Source: Selaginella moellendorffii (Eukaryota > Streptophyta > Lycopodiopsida > Selaginellales > Selaginellaceae). Taken from it: DNA of 64,000 nucleotides. The translations under genes and the position numbers were made by a program. The stretch lies in the NCBI RefSeq assembly GCF_000143415.4, contig NW_003314318.1:1167394-1231393 (forward strand), given 5' to 3'. Each line of letters starts with the position of its first letter. The stretch's first letter is position 1. The notes under the pieces were generated by a model, which did not search any database, was not told where the DNA came from, and was given only the letters and a program-made list of their open reading frames with translations. Below, piece after piece: positions 45,767 through 61,087 of this stretch.

Positions 45767-47254
45767 TCATATATTCTGCTGCTGCTGATTCTCTGTGCTC
45801 AACGCCTGGAGCCACAAATCCGTGAAAACTTGCACGATCACCTCGTGAAACCCCGGCGGATTGAGGTAGAGGTAGCACTCGAGCAGCTCCTCCAAGTCCG
45901 CGGCCTTGTTGAGCCGCTTCTCGAAGATCATCTGGACCATTGACTGCCGGAAATCCTCGTAAGGATTGCTGGAGACGAGCATCACCGGGACGCTCTCCCG
46001 GACTTTCCCTCGCACCAGATCCTTGGGCTTCTTCTTCTTCTTCGTCCGCGCGTGATCGTCTAGAGCTGGAGCACTCGCGCCAACCTTGTGCCTCGGAAAC
46101 TCTGGAAGAACTTTGCTCGCCACCTCACGGCCATCCTCCCAAAACTTTGCGCTGGATTCGAGCGAGCTTGCCGATGATATCCTCTTGCCATCGCACCGAG
46201 GAGGAGGAGGAGGAGGCATCTTTGACGACGAACTTAGAAGCAAGCCTAGCTCATCAAACTCCGACAATGCTCCCGTCATCTTGTTGCCGCTAGCGTGATT
46301 TCTCGAGAGATGAAAAGAAGAATTGTGATGGTGGTGGAGGTGGTGGCGATGGTGGTGGCCCCTCCTGCCGCCGCCGCTGCTGCCGCTAGTGCTTGCGCTA
46401 CTGCTGCTAGAAGATTTCTTGGGCCTGGGAGTCTGGCCCGCGTGATTCTTTAATCCCACCTCCTCGATCGCTTCGTGCCGCTGCTCGTCCTCCAGAGTCG
46501 TGGCACGGTGGACGAGCTTGCTCGAGCCGGGCGCGCTGCTGTCGTCGCTTGCGAACAAAGAGTGCTCCTTGTCCCACGCCAGAGCCTCCGGCCCCAAGCT
46601 GGCATCCCCGGACGAGGTACTCAGCCGGAATGTATGCGTGGAAGATACTTTCCTCTCCCTCTCCGACGAAGATGGATCGCTAGTAACCCGCGCGGCCTGG
46701 CCGACGATCAATCCTTGTTCCTCCATCGCGGAGATCTCCGCATTCGCGGGAGCTCTCAGCAGCCTTGGAGAGGATTGGCTCTTCTTTCTCTTCTTGAGAA
46801 CCACCTTCTTCTTCACCACTTTGCCACTGTCCACTGCGGCAATCACGCTCCACAAGCCCTCTCGCTCCCACATTTCCTCCTCCTGGCGAGACGCGACTAC
46901 CATGGGCGCTGCTCGAGAGCTCGCTGCTCCAACGGGCTTCTTGCTCAATCCCTTGACGCGCTTGTACTGGCAATTCTCGCGGACAATCGCTTCCTCTCGC
47001 GAGCAGCAGCTGTATCCAAACACCGGCTTCCTGTTCTTCTTCATAGCCTTCGCGGGAGCTGGAGCGATGAGACTCCTCTCCTCCTCGGGCTCTTCTTCCC
47101 GATTGGAATCGCTGGTGAAAGAAGAAGAAGATTTCTTGCTCGCTGCCGGCGCTACCACTGACGATGGCGCCACGGGCTTGACGCGATGCGCTCGGAGAAG
47201 GAACACTCTAGAGATTACATTGGTGAACTTGAATCGCAGCCTCCTCCTCCCCAT
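45767..47254 (-). CDS. OFP: OVATE family protein (transcriptional regulator)
   Basis: A single exon of 495 aa. It starts MGRRRLRFKF, like many OVATE proteins, and ends in the OVATE (DUF623) domain: SVPVMLVSSNPYEDFRQSM, then MIFEKRLNKAADLEELLECY, then LNPPGFHEVIVQVFTDLW. OFPs act in the nucleus or at the cytoskeleton, bind KNOX/BELL homeodomain and TRM proteins and influence organ shape. The long middle is low-complexity, with Ser runs, a His tract (HHHRHHLHHHH) and Pro and Lys runs. ATG 47252-47254 is chosen over upstream non-ATG codons. It is longer than most angiosperm OFPs. Confidence 0.92.
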   Translation of the reverse strand: MGRRRLRFKFTNVISRVFLLRAHRVKPVAPSSVVAPAASKKSSSSFTSDSNREEEPEEERSLIAPAPAKAMKKNRKPVFGYSCCSREEAIVRENCQYKRVKGLSKKPVGAASSRAAPMVVASRQEEEMWEREGLWSVIAAVDSGKVVKKKVVLKKRKKSQSSPRLLRAPANAEISAMEEQGLIVGQAARVTSDPSSSERERKVSSTHTFRLSTSSGDASLGPEALAWDKEHSLFASDDSSAPGSSKLVHRATTLEDEQRHEAIEEVGLKNHAGQTPRPKKSSSSSSASTSGSSGGGRRGHHHRHHLHHHHNSSFHLSRNHASGNKMTGALSEFDELGLLLSSSSKMPPPPPPRCDGKRISSASSLESSAKFWEDGREVASKVLPEFPRHKVGASAPALDDHARTKKKKKPKDLVRGKVRESVPVMLVSSNPYEDFRQSMVQMIFEKRLNKAADLEELLECYLYLNPPGFHEVIVQVFTDLWLQALSTENQQQQNI

Positions 47255-47629
47255 TTCCCTGCTAGCTGCGATTCTTTCCCCTCTTCCTTTCCCTTCGTTC
47301 AATCAATCAATCAAGCGATCAATCGATCGTGTCCCAGAGCTCTCCAGCCACCTAAATATTCCCCAGCATTCTTCCCCCGCGGCTAAGAACTAGAGATTTA
47401 CTGTACCATCGCCAGTGAAATGTGGAGCGCAATCAACACGGCGGCAATGCCACTCGAGATTTGGAGATCCCACGAAAGTCCACACGCACGCATCGATCGA
47501 GCTCTCCACTCCCCTCCCCTGTTCCTCATTCCCTTTGGCGCCAAGCTGCTCGTCCTCTTCGCCCCTTCCCCGTCGCTGTCGATAACATGGGAAGAAGACG
47601 CTTAATAACCAAGAGCCCTAACCTGGACG

Positions 47630-47691
47630 GAATATCCGTCCAGACAGAATATTCGGGAGTCAAACGGAAAGTTCCCCTTGACAGAATATGC
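47630..47691. promoter_or_regulatory. Three GNATATNC (P1BS-like) sites upstream of the OVATE gene
   Basis: GAATATCC, GAATATTC and GAATATGC start at about 47630, 47647 and 47684. The first sits in a perfect short palindrome (GGACGGAATATCCGTCC). They lie about 375-440 bp upstream of the OVATE ATG and just past the 3' end of the convergent-side IleRS gene. Confidence 0.5.
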
Positions 47692-47721
47692 CATCGTCTT
47701 CTTCCTAGAAACTTGGAGCTT

Positions 47722-51891
<4,170 letters not shown>

Positions 51892-52090
51892 CGCCCCGGA
51901 AGAGCGCTCCCGCAATCCACGAGAGAAGAAGAACGCTGGAACGCCTAGAGCTTCACATGACACGGATAACACAAAACCCTACGCTTGCGTGGCGTGAAAA
52001 ATAGCGCTATGACATTGAAATGTGTCACGGTGGACAAAAAGAGGATTATGACATGGGGCGAGGGGGGGAACAAGGGAAGAACATGGGTGT

Positions 52091-52414
52091 TTAGCAAGAG
52101 TCGGGGCCTGGAAGCCCGCATTGCGGCGGGACCTTCCTCATTTTCTCGATTTCCACTCCTCTGGGTGGCTCCTTGATGATCGCGCACAGGCAGATCTTGC
52201 CGACCTTCTTGAGCTCCTCGCAACACGCAGCGCTGGGCTTGCCCGTCCCGGTCTTCGCATCCACGGCTGCGCGGCAATCTTGGAGCGCCTCGATCGCCCT
52301 GGCGGTATCGCACGACGAAGGAGGAGGAGGAGAAGAATCCACGGCAGCTCCATCCGTCGCGATCGCGATGGCGAGCAGCATGATCCCTCCAGTCACAAAG
52401 ATTCTGCTTAGCAT
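52091..52414 (-). CDS. Non-specific lipid-transfer-like protein (eight-cysteine)
   Basis: A single exon of 107 aa: signal peptide (MLSRIFVTGGIMLLAIAIAT), a Pro-rich spacer, then the eight-cysteine motif in the order C, C, CC, CLC, C, C (QDC, SAACC, CLCAII, PQC, terminal DSC). The fold binds lipids in the apoplast and takes part in cutin deposition or defence signalling. It has no glycosylphosphatidylinositol-type tail. It is head-to-head with the next region and 200 bp from the IleRS start. Confidence 0.85.
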   Translation of the reverse strand: MLSRIFVTGGIMLLAIAIATDGAAVDSSPPPPSSCDTARAIEALQDCRAAVDAKTGTGKPSAACCEELKKVGKICLCAIIKEPPRGVEIEKMRKVPPQCGLPGPDSC

Positions 52415-52638
52415 TGCGTGATTTCAAAGACAATTCAGCGAAAAACCCAGTTACTCGTGATCGCGATCGCCATCATTTTAAAACTGGATTCGCGATTTCT
52501 AGAATCGCAGCGTACAGCGCAGGAGAAAAATGCCAATCACAGCCAAGACGTGATCTACCTGTGAGTATGAGCCGAGTCTCCGACGTGGCAAAGTTCTACC
52601 ACGTGGCAGAATAGGTCTACATTCGAGTTTTAGGGTTT

Positions 52639-52917
52639 ATGGAGGCTAGGGTTTTGGGCGCTTTTTGGGCCCTCTTCAGTCAAGCAGCGCTCGCGCCGCT
52701 CAATGGTGGAGTGTCTGCCGCAAGAGGGCGACATCGACGGCTTGCTGAAGATGATGCGAGGCGGCAGCATCGACAGCCTCGTCAATCATATAAGTACAGT
52801 CACATTTTTTTGTTCTTGTGTAGAGTTTCTTCCTTCCTCTGGGATGATTCGAATCTAGATGACGAGTCTGATGCTAGCGCCATTGCTAATGAAGCATCGA
52901 ACGAGGCATTTGTCTGA
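52639..52917 (+). CDS. Candidate small gene with acidic tail
   Basis: A 92-codon open frame ends in DDSNLDDESDASAIANEASN. In another frame ATG 52703 reads MVECLPQEGDIDGLLKMMRG. The first 10 codons follow an AGGGTTTATGG leader typical of plant genes. A short GTACAG...GTAG segment may be an intron, but joining it does not give a convincing protein. No family was recognised. Confidence 0.25.
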   Translation: MEARVLGAFWALFSQAALAPLNGGVSAARGRHRRLAEDDARRQHRQPRQSYKYSHIFLFLCRVSSFLWDDSNLDDESDASAIANEASNEAFV

Positions 52918-52919
52918 GA

Positions 52920-53638
52920 GGAGTGAGCCGGATTTGTGATGCATGCCGCCCGATGATGCTTTGAAAATCTTTGAGACCTGAAAACTTGGTGGCTTTTCGA
53001 GGCTGCCCTGAGTGGATAACTTGAAAATCCTGAGGGCATTGCTTGGGTTGGTTTCTTTCCTTTTTCTTGCGTTTTTGACCCGATTGCCCGCTTTTTTTCT
53101 CTGGGAAAATGTGTTTTTTTCTTGCGTGAGATAACTGAGCCTTGAATTACGGGTTTCTCTGACTTTTCCCAGATTGCATGCCGCGGCATGCGTGGTTAGC
53201 TTTGATCTTTGAGCACGACCTCGTTGACATGAGGTTTAAGATTGAAAGGATCCATGTGATGTGTTTGAAGAACAAGAGTTTGAGTTTGAGTGTCTTTCTT
53301 CTTAAATGTGGTCTACACGGCAGCGGCCGAGGCACGTTGAATGGACTGTTAAGAAACGAAACGAGAAAAGCGTATATTTAACAAACAAGAGCGATAGAAA
53401 TGGAGCGAAGAGGATATTGGTGCTTCTCTTGTGTCGTTGCTGGTACTGTATAAATACTTTTGGTTTGTTTGGTGAAGGTTTTAAGCCCCTCTTTCTCTTC
53501 TTTTGTGCAGTTCAAGGCGCCGGGACAAAGCGGTGGGAGAAAGGACAAGGAGGTTTTTAACGAAAGGCGTGTTGCGGAAAAGAGTTGCGAAGTTTGGTGT
53601 GCGTTAGAAAAGGCCGAGGGGGTCCTCCGTCGTCGTTC
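52920..53638. other. Probable promoter and leader of the ALDH gene
   Basis: No coding frame of interest. A CTTTTGTGCAG acceptor-like string near 53.51 kb suggests a 5'-UTR intron for the aldehyde dehydrogenase gene. Confidence 0.35.
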
Positions 53639-55714
53639 ATGGCACCCTCTACTATCTCTGATTTGCCAATCGGTCCAGCGCCCGTGTCTGTCAAGTATAC
53701 CAAGCTCTTCATCGACGGCCAGTTTGTCGATGCTGTCTCCGGTACATTCGACCGTTTTCGTAAGATGATGTTGTGGGACTAAGAGCTCTGTGCTTTACAG
53801 GAAGGACTTTCGAAACTTTGGATCCGCGGAATGGAGAAGTGATCTCGAAAGTAGCCGAGGCAGATAAGCAGGATGTTGATGTCGCCGTGAAGGCCGCTCG
53901 AAAAGCTTTTGATCATGGGCCCTGGCCCAGACTGTCTGGATATGTGAGTAGAATGTTTAGTCAATGTTGTCTGATGGGTATTTTCGCTTCGCTTTGTCTC
54001 AGGCCAGGGGGCGAATCCTTCTCAAGTTTGCGGATTTGTTGGAGCATCATTTTGACGAGCTCGCAGCACTCGAGACTCTGGACAATGGAAAGCCATTGGA
54101 CCTGGTGAAGTATGTGGACTTGCCAATGGCCCTTCGGCTTCTTCGTTCGTTCGCAGGTAGAATGCTACACTCTAAACGGTAAAGAGCCTGAGCTCCTTGT
54201 ACAGGTTTCGCTGACAAAATCTGTGGCAAGACCGTGAAAATCGATGGGCCTTACCACGCGTACACTCTTCTCGAGCCGATTGGTGTCGTGGGCCAGATCA
54301 TCCCATGGAACTTCCCGCTCATCATGTTTTTCTTGAAGATCAGCCCCGCGCTTGCTGCTGGCAACACAATTGTCTTGAAGACTGCCGAGCAGACTCCCTT
54401 GAGTGCTCTCTTTTGTGCAAGCCTGCTGAAGGAGGTCTGTAGATTTTCTCGTTTGTGCTGTTGATCTCTTACTGGAGTTCGTGAATCTGTGCTGCAGGCT
54501 GGATTGCCTCCCGGCGTCCTGAACATCCTCTCTGGCTTCGGCCCAACGGCGGGAGCTGCTATCTCTAGTCACAACGATGTGGACAAGGTAACGAATGGAA
54601 ACTTCGGGTTTCTCTCGGGCGCTCACAAGGATATCGTGTTGCAGATTGCATTCACCGGCTCGACGGACGTGGGAAAGCTTGTGATGGAGGCAGCTGCGAA
54701 GAGCAACCTCAAGGCCGTCAGTCTGGAACTGGGAGGGAAGTCCCCCATGATAGTACTGGACGATGCAGATGTTGATGTAGCTGTCGAGCTAGCACATTTA
54801 GCGCTCTTCTTTAATGTGGTAAGTTATCGTCAACAGTTCTTTCGTCGGGCCTTTCGTCGGTGCCTTTGGATTTACAAGCGGGAATTTCAGGGCCAGTGCT
54901 GCGTGGCGGGATCTCGTGTATTTGTCCAGGAAGGTATCTACGACGAGTTTTTGAGAAAGGTTGTGGACCGTGCAAAGAGACGGGTGACAGGTGACTCCTT
55001 CCAAAGTGGCGTCGATCACGGGCCTGTGGTACGAAAGATTTATAATGCGAGCTCATATCAAGAAAACTAAGCACAGTGGATTGCACAGGTTGACAAGCAA
55101 CAGTTTGACAGAGTGCTTGGCTACGTGGAGATTGGAAAGCGCGAGGGAGCGAGGCTGGTTACTGGCGGGTGCCGCATTGGTTCTCGCGGTTTTTACATCG
55201 AGCCAACAATCTTTGCCGATGTCGAGGTAACACAATTCTCTCTTTGCAAAAGAGATCTTTTATCATCTCTTTTTTTTGGTGTTCTTTCTAACTGATTGAT
55301 TGCTTCGGCAGGATTACATGAGAATCGCCAGGGAAGAGATTTTCGGGCCGGTGATGTCGGTACTCAAATTCAGGTAACAAATCAAACTGGCTAGATTTTC
55401 TCGAGAATTCTACTTCTTTCTTTACACTTTTCTCGCCTTCCAGAACAATAGACGAGGTGATCCAACGAGCCAACGACACGGCCTATGGTCTCGCGGCAGG
55501 GATAGTAACCAAGGACCTCAACTCGGCCAACCGATTGACGCGGTCCTTGAGAGCCGGGACAGTGTGGATCAATTGCTACCACGTCTTCGACCCGGCACTT
55601 CCATTCGGTGGCTACAAGATGAGTGGGATTGGACGAGAGAATGGCAAGCAGGTCTTGTACCAATACTCCCAGGTTAAGTCGGTCGTGACTCCGGTGGAGT
55701 CGCCATGGCTGTAG
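53639..55714 (+). CDS. Aldehyde dehydrogenase, ALDH2 family
   Basis: Ten exons (53639-53741, 53801-53943, 54003-54156, 54205-54434, 54498-54587, 54645-54818, 54891-55028, 55089-55226, 55312-55373, 55444-55714) sum to 500 aa, the normal length. It oxidises aldehydes to acids with NAD(P)+. Visible motifs are the cofactor-binding [10 protein letters not shown] and FTGSTDVGK, the catalytic Glu in LELGGKSP, the catalytic Cys in [18 protein letters not shown] and PFGGYKMSG. No transit peptide is apparent, favouring a cytosolic ALDH2C-like enzyme over mitochondrial ALDH2B. A fragment of a second copy is at the right end of the window. Confidence 0.95.
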
Positions 55715-56220
55715 ATCTTTGGCACCTCTTCGTCGCTATGAAAGTGGTACTAGTTCCTGAGTTTTTTTTCTTTCTTTTCCTTGGGGGAGGGAAGGCTCTA
55801 ATCGTATGATCCAGAGATTGCGTTGCGGGAGCGATAGCGCACGCTACCTACCGTGCCCGCATTCGTGCAAGCCAGGAATGCATGGGGGTCATTTAAAGAA
55901 GTATCTCCAAAAGGGAGGAGTGTGAAGCCCATGTAAAGATATAGTAATGAGGAAAAAATTTGTAGGAAACCTATTGTCGTTTGAGCGGAATCAAGCGAGA
56001 AAGTGGAGGGTCTTGCATAAAAACAATAGATAAGAGAAGCTCTTAGTCATGTCCAAACGAAAAATCGTCGGCCAACGCATGATCATAGACCATGTGAATG
56101 AAATTCTCAAAAATATCATTGTTGGAAAGATGGTAAAGATATATCTATTGTTGGAAAGTTGGCGTTCTCTCATACTGCCCTGAGCTCGCTAGGGTTTCCT
56201 ATAGCTTTTATGGGTTCCCT
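55715..56220. other. 3' flank of ALDH, no gene seen
   Basis: Contains the probable ALDH 3' UTR. The last part carries a partial match to the metaxin leader (CTCGCTAGGGTTTCC) that introduces the duplicated metaxin copy. Confidence 0.4.
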
Positions 56221-56221
56221 T

Positions 56222-57848
56222 AGTTGCCCAATGCTCGCCGGGTCGATGATACGGCGATAGAGGAATACGCTCAGGCAAACGAGCAGAAGCAGTCCATGGA
56301 GCCGATCAATCCATGCCGGCAATGCTTTGCAGGAAAATCTATGGCTTGAGGCTCATAGTGGCGCTCCATGCCCCAGCAGGTGAGCTCAGTTCAGATGCTT
56401 TAGTGAGTTCCATGCCTCGCAGGTGATTTCTACAGCTTCATCGGATGCTTCAGCGAGTTCGTCTTCGTAGAGAAAGCTCTTCCGGCGCACCTCGGTATCA
56501 AAGATTACGCCCGGATTCTTGGCGAGGAGCTCGTTCGCTGAGACGTATCACCGTCTCCTGCCACCACCCCGCAAAATGGAATCCATGCATGATGCTCTCG
56601 AGGTTCTGGAGGAATGCACGCGATTGGGAGAACGACGTCGCCAAGCACTATCCAGTTTTGGTTCTTCTCCCGGTGGACTTTTTGCCTGGGAACGATGGCA
56701 CGCTTGGCAACTGACGACACCGAGGAGCCCGATGGTGTTCCCATGGACGAGCTGTGTGCGGAGCTGATTGATCCAACTAAACTACCGATCTTCACTGTCA
56801 CTTGGGACGTGAGCTCGCGCAGCGACAAGGAGAAATTTGTGAGGCTGTCCGAGTATGAAAAGAGAGGCCATCTTGTGCTCACCGTGAGACCTCCAAGCTT
56901 CCATCTTCCAACTTCTTGTCCAAGGTGCCTTTCCACATACCTATATCTATGCCTCGCCAAGAAGCCATTCATCGTCGAGCACTCCAATGCTGGTGAGCTT
57001 TCCTTCTTTTCTTTCTGTAGGATTATCTTTAATGGTTTTTTTCTAGACAACCTCAACTTCCTTATAATCGAATGGAACCTATTAACTGCGTTTGGCAATG
57101 ACGTAGATAAGTTTTTGCAATCAACAGTGATGTGCGACTTTGATGTTGGGCTCAGTGAGGTTGAGGCTGCTAAGTTCCAGTCCTTGAGGCCACTGTTCAT
57201 AGATCTTGATGATGCTCTTGACTTGGAGCTATGGACCAAATGTCAATCCAAGAGAAAAAGTTCTTGGTTTTCTTCTGATGTAGTTGGAGGAGAAATCGAA
57301 ACTTCACACTTGTCATGGGCGATCAACAGGCATGGCACAAGGCAAAACAATGAGCAGACTTGGGAACTCTCAAGCCAGACAAACAGAGGTAACAACAAGA
57401 GTTCTTTATAATTGAAAATTTGAAATCACCATGTGTCATTTCAGATCTATGGTCGAGCATTGCGTTCTTACAAGGATCTTTCCTTGGTAATACAAGTGAA
57501 CAAGGATTCAAAATACCTATGTGGCATGTAAGTTACAATGTAAGCTTTCATTCTTTTTCTAAGATCTTTCCTTGGTTTCTAGGCGGCCGACAAGCCTTGA
57601 TGCAATGCTCATCACTCACATTCTATTTGTGAAGCGCGTTTCTCTAGTACTAAAAGCTTATGATTTTTCTCTATGATTCCTATTGTGTTTCATGCTCTCA
57701 GGAGAACTCTATTTTACGAGCTGCACTTGACTTGGCGCATCCGGAGCTCATCAACTATGCAAACCTCGGAATCACTCTGATCACCTGGCAGTGTGTGTTT
57801 GGATTGCAATCTAAGATCATCTTGCAATCCAAATTACGAGTTGTGTAG
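56222..57848 (+). pseudogene. Metaxin gene copy B, inverted and broken
   Basis: It is homologous along most of its length to the minus-strand metaxin gene at 59058-60870. It has deletions of about 6, 5, 11 and 14 nt in the N-terminal region (for example AACTGACGACACC in place of a longer stretch), a disrupted region after SWAIN and a diverged, early end (LITWQCVFGLQSK). Intact patches include PSFHLPTSCPRCLSTYLYLC and STVMCDFDVGLSEVE. It is probably a pseudogene, although the longest frame (from 56614) could still encode part of the protein. Confidence 0.8.
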
Positions 57849-58323
57849 TAATTAATAATTTACATAGTCAATGCTAACATACTGGTATATGAAACTCAGG
57901 CTAACTCTTAAATATATGTTTCCTACTCTGAAGGAAACAGGGAAGAAGAAACCATAGCTTGTTCTTGATTTGTGCTTTTATCTAAAGCTATTTACGTCAT
58001 AAATTCTTTTTCTAAGAATATAATTTGGGAATATGCTTTTGATCAAGCTGGAAAACTCGCTCAAGGTTCTTTTCTTTTTTTGCGATTCTTTCTAGCAAAC
58101 AAAGTCCTCTCACTTCTCTACTTGGACTATGAACTGCAACTTCACCTAGAAAACAAATCACATTGTCTCATACTCGTTGTAGTCGAGTATGCAATCGTCC
58201 CGACCAGTGCCGTGGTGTTGTTCTACTCAGATGAATCCGGAAGCTTCTTTCCGAACGCCTTGATTGCCTGTGAATGGATGGCATTAAGATGAGAACGCTG
58301 CTTTCTTGAGGTGAGAGTCTTAC

Positions 58324-58886
58324 CTCTCCTGCCTTTGGAAACACGAGCATGTCATCGCCCAAGGCCAGTATAACTGGTCCGTCCACTCCACTGAAGGCGT
58401 AGGTAACTGCTTTGCACGACGCGCCAGTGCAGTAGAGACCCTTGCCAAACTAGAAAAGCAAATGAGAGGTTACGTCGCACAAATTTGGACAACTTTAATA
58501 CCATGTAGCCAGGAACAGGAGCGTTGTAGATTGCTGGCTGCATTCCCTTGATAAGATTGCAGGCGCTTGTTCCTAAAATACCGCAGTCAGAGCAGGAAAA
58601 AGAATCTTTTACGTACCCCACCACTTCGTTGTTTAGCTTGTCAATTTCTTGAAAGGATGCTGCACGGCTTTCAGCAATGATACTAACAGACTGAGCAAAA
58701 GTTTAGTTCCACGCGCTGTGCTAACGGAAAACATACCGGCTCGTAAGTTTTCTCCAGGTATATCTTATAATCGCCGAGCTTGGGGCAACGATCCGATAAA
58801 GGATCGTCCAATGTGTCCCCACTCACTTCACCTATGGGACGTGATATTGCTTTGAAAGATTCCACCCACGCGTCGCACACAACATC
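58324..58886 (-). pseudogene. PARP3: PARP3-type poly(ADP-ribose) polymerase fragment, minus strand
   Basis: Splice-bounded pieces read SGDTLDDPLSDRCPKL with KIYLEKTYEP, then SIIAESRAASFQEIDKLNNE, then SACNLIKGMQPAIYNAPVPG, then LYCTGASCKAVTYAFSGVDG. This is the end of the regulatory domain and part of the catalytic domain of plant PARP3-type proteins. About 20 residues are deleted before EKTYEP compared with the plus-strand fragment at 63.4 kb, and the rest of the catalytic domain is absent. It lies between the two metaxin copies. Confidence 0.7.
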
Positions 58887-59057
58887 CTAGAAGAATTGCA
58901 TGATTTACGACGAGCAACACAAAATGTCCACAGGATAGAACTTCAGCGCACCGCCACAGGGCTCCAGCGGACCGTACATAATTTGATGAGCACTAAAAAT
59001 GCAAGTGACAAGAGGAAAGCTAGAAAAGACCAACCGAAAGAAGGAAACCATTCGCCA

Positions 59058-60870
59058 TCAATGCTCATGAACGGAACTGGAAGCATCCATCTCCTGAGCG
59101 TTCTCGAAAAGAATCGGCCTCGCCTCCTCGTCCGACACATTGCTCTTGAGCTTGTCCACAAACTCGTGGAAGTTCTTACCGTCCTGCTCACGGCTCTTGG
59201 CGTCGCCACCACCGCCAGCCTTTTGCTTCTTGAGTTGCTTCCCGTCATCCATGGTCTGTTTGCCTTGCACCTCGGCGGATCCCGTCCCCAATCCACAGAC
59301 ACACTGCCAGGCGATAAGAAGAATTCCAAGGTCTGAGTACTCGATGAGCTCCGGATGCTCTAACTCAAGCGCAGCTCGAAGAATGGAGTTCTCCTAAGAG
59401 CAATGACACAACAACATGAATCATAGAGAAAAATCATATGCTTTTGGTACTTACAAGAGAGATGCGCTTCACAAATAGAATGTGAGCGAGGAGCATTGCA
59501 TCGAGGCTCGTGGGCCGCCTAGAACAAAAGAAGATTTCAGAAAAACATGAGAGGCTACACTATAACTTACATGCCACACAAGTACTTTGAATCTTTGTTC
59601 AGTTGCTTTACAGAGGAGAGATCCTTGTAAGCGCGCAACGCTCGACCATAGATCTGAAATGAAATCAATCTTAAGCCATAAAGAAAGAAATAAAAGCCTC
59701 GAAAGCTCTCACTGTTACCTCTTTTTGTCTGGCTTCTGAGTTCTTCCAGTTGATGCCAAGCCTGGTCATTGCTCTGGCTCTCCTTGTCCATGCCACCAGC
59801 TTGTTGATCGGCCACGGCAAGTGTGAAGTCTCGATGTCCCCTCCAGCTGCATCGAGAGAAAACCAGCCACTTTTCTTCCTGCACTGACGTTTCGTCCACA
59901 GCTCCAAGTAGAGAGCATCGTCCAGATCCATAAACAGCGGCCTCAAGGACTCAACCTTCGCAGCTTCACCCTCATTGAGCCCAGCATCCAAGTCGCACAT
60001 CACCGTAGATCGCAAAAAGTCCTCCACGCCGCTGCCAAACGCAGTGTGGAGGTTCCAGTCCACCAAAGGTAAGTTGAGGTCTGAAAAAAACCGTGAGCAT
60101 CTGCGATACAAAAGAAAGAAAGGAAAGCTCACCGGCATTGGAGTGCTCGACAAGGAATGGCTTCTTGGCCAGGCACAGGTAGAGGTACGTGGAAAGGCTC
60201 CTCGGACAAGCGGTTGGAAGATGAAAGCTTGGAGGTCTCACGGTGAGCACAAGATGGCCTCTCTTCTCATACTCGGACAGCCTCACAAACTTCTCCTTGT
60301 CACTGCGCGAGCTCACGTCCCAAGTGACAGTGAAGATCGGTAGTTTAGTTGGATCAATCAGCTCCGCACACAGCTCGTCCATGGGAACACCATCGGGCTC
60401 CTCGGTGTCGTCAGTGAGGCCGCTGCAGTTGCCAAACGTGCCATCGTTCCCAGGCAAAAAGTCCACCGGGAGAAGAACCAAAACTGGATAGAGCTTGGCG
60501 ACGTCGTTCTCCCAATCGCGTGCATCCTGCCGGATTTCCTCCAGAACCTCGAGAGCATCATGCATGGATTCCATTTTGCGGGGTGGTGGCAGGAGATGGT
60601 GATACGTCTCAGCGAACGTCGCAAGCTCCTCGCCGAGAATCCGGGCGTAATCTTTGATACCGAGGTGCGCCGGAAGAGCGTTCTCTACGAAGACATGGTG
60701 GAACTCGCTGAAGCATCCGATGAAGCTGTAAAAATCACCTGCGAGGCATGGAACTCACTAAAGCATCTATGAAAACTGAGCTCACCTGCTGGGGCATGGA
60801 GCGCCACTATGAGCCTCAAGCCATAGATTTTTCCTGCGAAGCATTGCCGGCTTGGATTGATCGGCTTCAT
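59058..60870 (-). CDS. MTX: Metaxin-type outer mitochondrial membrane import protein with long N-terminal extension
   Basis: Exons 60870-60786, 60738-60133, 60080-59719, 59653-59571, 59518-59455 and 59393-59058 sum to 511 aa. The metaxin part starts near LTVRPPSFHLPTACPRSLST and holds a glutathione-transferase-like fold, with HLPWPINK, GINWKNSEARQKE and RPTSLDAMLLAHILFVKR. Metaxins help sort beta-barrel proteins at the mitochondrial outer membrane. About 220 residues precede it in frame (YARILGEELATFAETYHHLL; YPVLVLLPVDFLPGNDG), which I do not recognise. The usual C-terminal membrane anchor was not seen; the tail is charged (DDGKQLKKQKAGGGG). Coding sequence may extend upstream of 60870. A broken inverted copy lies at 56.2-57.8 kb. 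Confidence 0.8.
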
Positions 60871-61087
60871 GGACCGCTTCTCCAACTGAAATCCATGCTT
60901 GTTTGCCTGAGCGTATTCCTCTATCGCCGAAGCATCGACCCTGCGTATCGCAGCATTCGGCCAATGCTCGCCCTTCACACAAAATGGTGCTATCACCGGG
61001 GCAACGAAAAAGAGCAAAGAATCTTACCAGGGAGCCCATCAACTTCGCTAGGGTTTCCAAGCGGTGACGAGGGTTTTCGTGAGAAAG

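Noticed and set aside
46475..47393. Plus-strand frames of 228 and 297 codons antisense to the OVATE gene
   Set aside because: The minus frame carries the OVATE domain; the antisense frames are shadows of its Ser/Lys-rich codons.
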